A DNA stretch of 64,000 nt from CBDCFV01 sp965203835. Its GTDB lineage: Bacteria > Chloroflexota > Dehalococcoidia > Lucifugimonadales > UBA3495. The number at the start of each line of letters is the position of its first letter. The stretch's first letter is position 1. Below the pieces are notes generated by a model that worked only from the letters and a program-made list of their open reading frames with translations, was not told the origin of the DNA and searched no databases. The DNA is taken from contig OZ241919.1 of assembly GCA_965203835.1 (NCBI GenBank), positions 3,720,001 through 3,784,000 of the forward strand. Direction: 5' to 3'. A program made the translations under genes and the position numbers. This document shows positions 63,892 through 64,000 of the stretch, in pieces.

Positions 63892-64000
63892 ATGACACTT
63901 AGACCTGAACAGTTCACCGAGCAAGCCCAGGAGGTGTTGAGAGACTCCCACGATCTGGTGCGGAACTACCGCCACACCCAGTGGGACGTCGAGCACGTGC
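63892..64000 (+). CDS. clpB: ClpB disaggregase (start only)
   Basis: ATG 63892 behind GGAGG 7 bases upstream; 36 codons before the window ends: RPEQFTEQAQEVLRDSHDLV and NYRHTQWDVEHV match the N-terminal repeat domain of ClpB. The family and operon context (dnaJ-hspR-clpB) support the call; the rest lies outside. Confidence 0.8.
   Translation, partial: MTLRPEQFTEQAQEVLRDSHDLVRNYRHTQWDVEHV

Overview
The window reads as a high-GC bacterial chromosome segment with an unusually heavy load of insertion sequences. The best taxonomic hint is the right edge: a zinc-finger-less DnaJ, a MerR-type HspR and ClpB in one operon, next to large secreted leucine-rich-repeat (LRR) proteins that share one C-terminal EF-hand tail. 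That combination fits a Chloroflexota (SAR202/Dehalococcoidia-like, possibly host-associated) lineage. This is inference; no rRNA is present.

Layout. 0-4 kb: the edge of a DUF262 (GmrSD-like) gene, a possible structured RNA, a Cas4-like Fe-S nuclease gene and a small membrane/EF-hand operon. 4-22 kb: IS territory with a complete IS1202/ISNCY-type element, three IS21-family units, three identical 1,673-bp ISNCY-derived units and an IS1182 relic. Two arms form a perfect 3,388-bp inverted repeat around a 4-kb segment that carries a TPR gene and a PIN-toxin gene. 22-27.5 kb: a defence island with a Pycsar pair (nucleotidyl cyclase plus membrane effector), a DUF2806 gene, two unrecognised genes and a Shedu (DUF4263) nuclease. 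27.5-31 kb: IS110 and IS1182 wrecks. 31-34 kb: a 5'-nucleotidase lipoprotein and a decayed replication-relaxation gene. 34.3-38.9 kb: a two-gene unit, a glycine-rich membrane protein plus a 123-aa partner, whose first gene is split by a 3,282-bp nested transposon that carries two small cargo genes. 39-43 kb: the bacterial RNA-repair pair Pnkp/Hen1 with a tiny zinc-ribbon ORF beside it. 43-52 kb: antitoxin, recombinase and IS fragments, a coupled GNAT-PIN fusion plus ASCH protein pair, a broken retropepsin-like gene with its partner, a DUF429 gene between two dead IS21 ends, an IS110 element that lacks a catalytic Asp, and a methyltransferase. 52-62 kb: three tandem secreted LRR proteins, the last two each preceded by a conserved, strongly primed leader ORF that abuts or overlaps their start codon. 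62-64 kb: tRNA-Asn, then dnaJ-hspR-clpB behind a near-consensus promoter.

How the parts fit: most intact non-IS genes are accessory, covering anti-phage defence (Pycsar, Shedu and possibly others), RNA damage repair, toxin-like modules (PIN, GNAT/PIN/ASCH) and a cell-surface LRR array. Many IS copies are broken by nonsense codons, frameshifts or lost catalytic residues, and some intact host genes are split by them. The region therefore looks like a long-lived genomic island in which mobile elements still recombine or once moved recently, since several long copies are identical.
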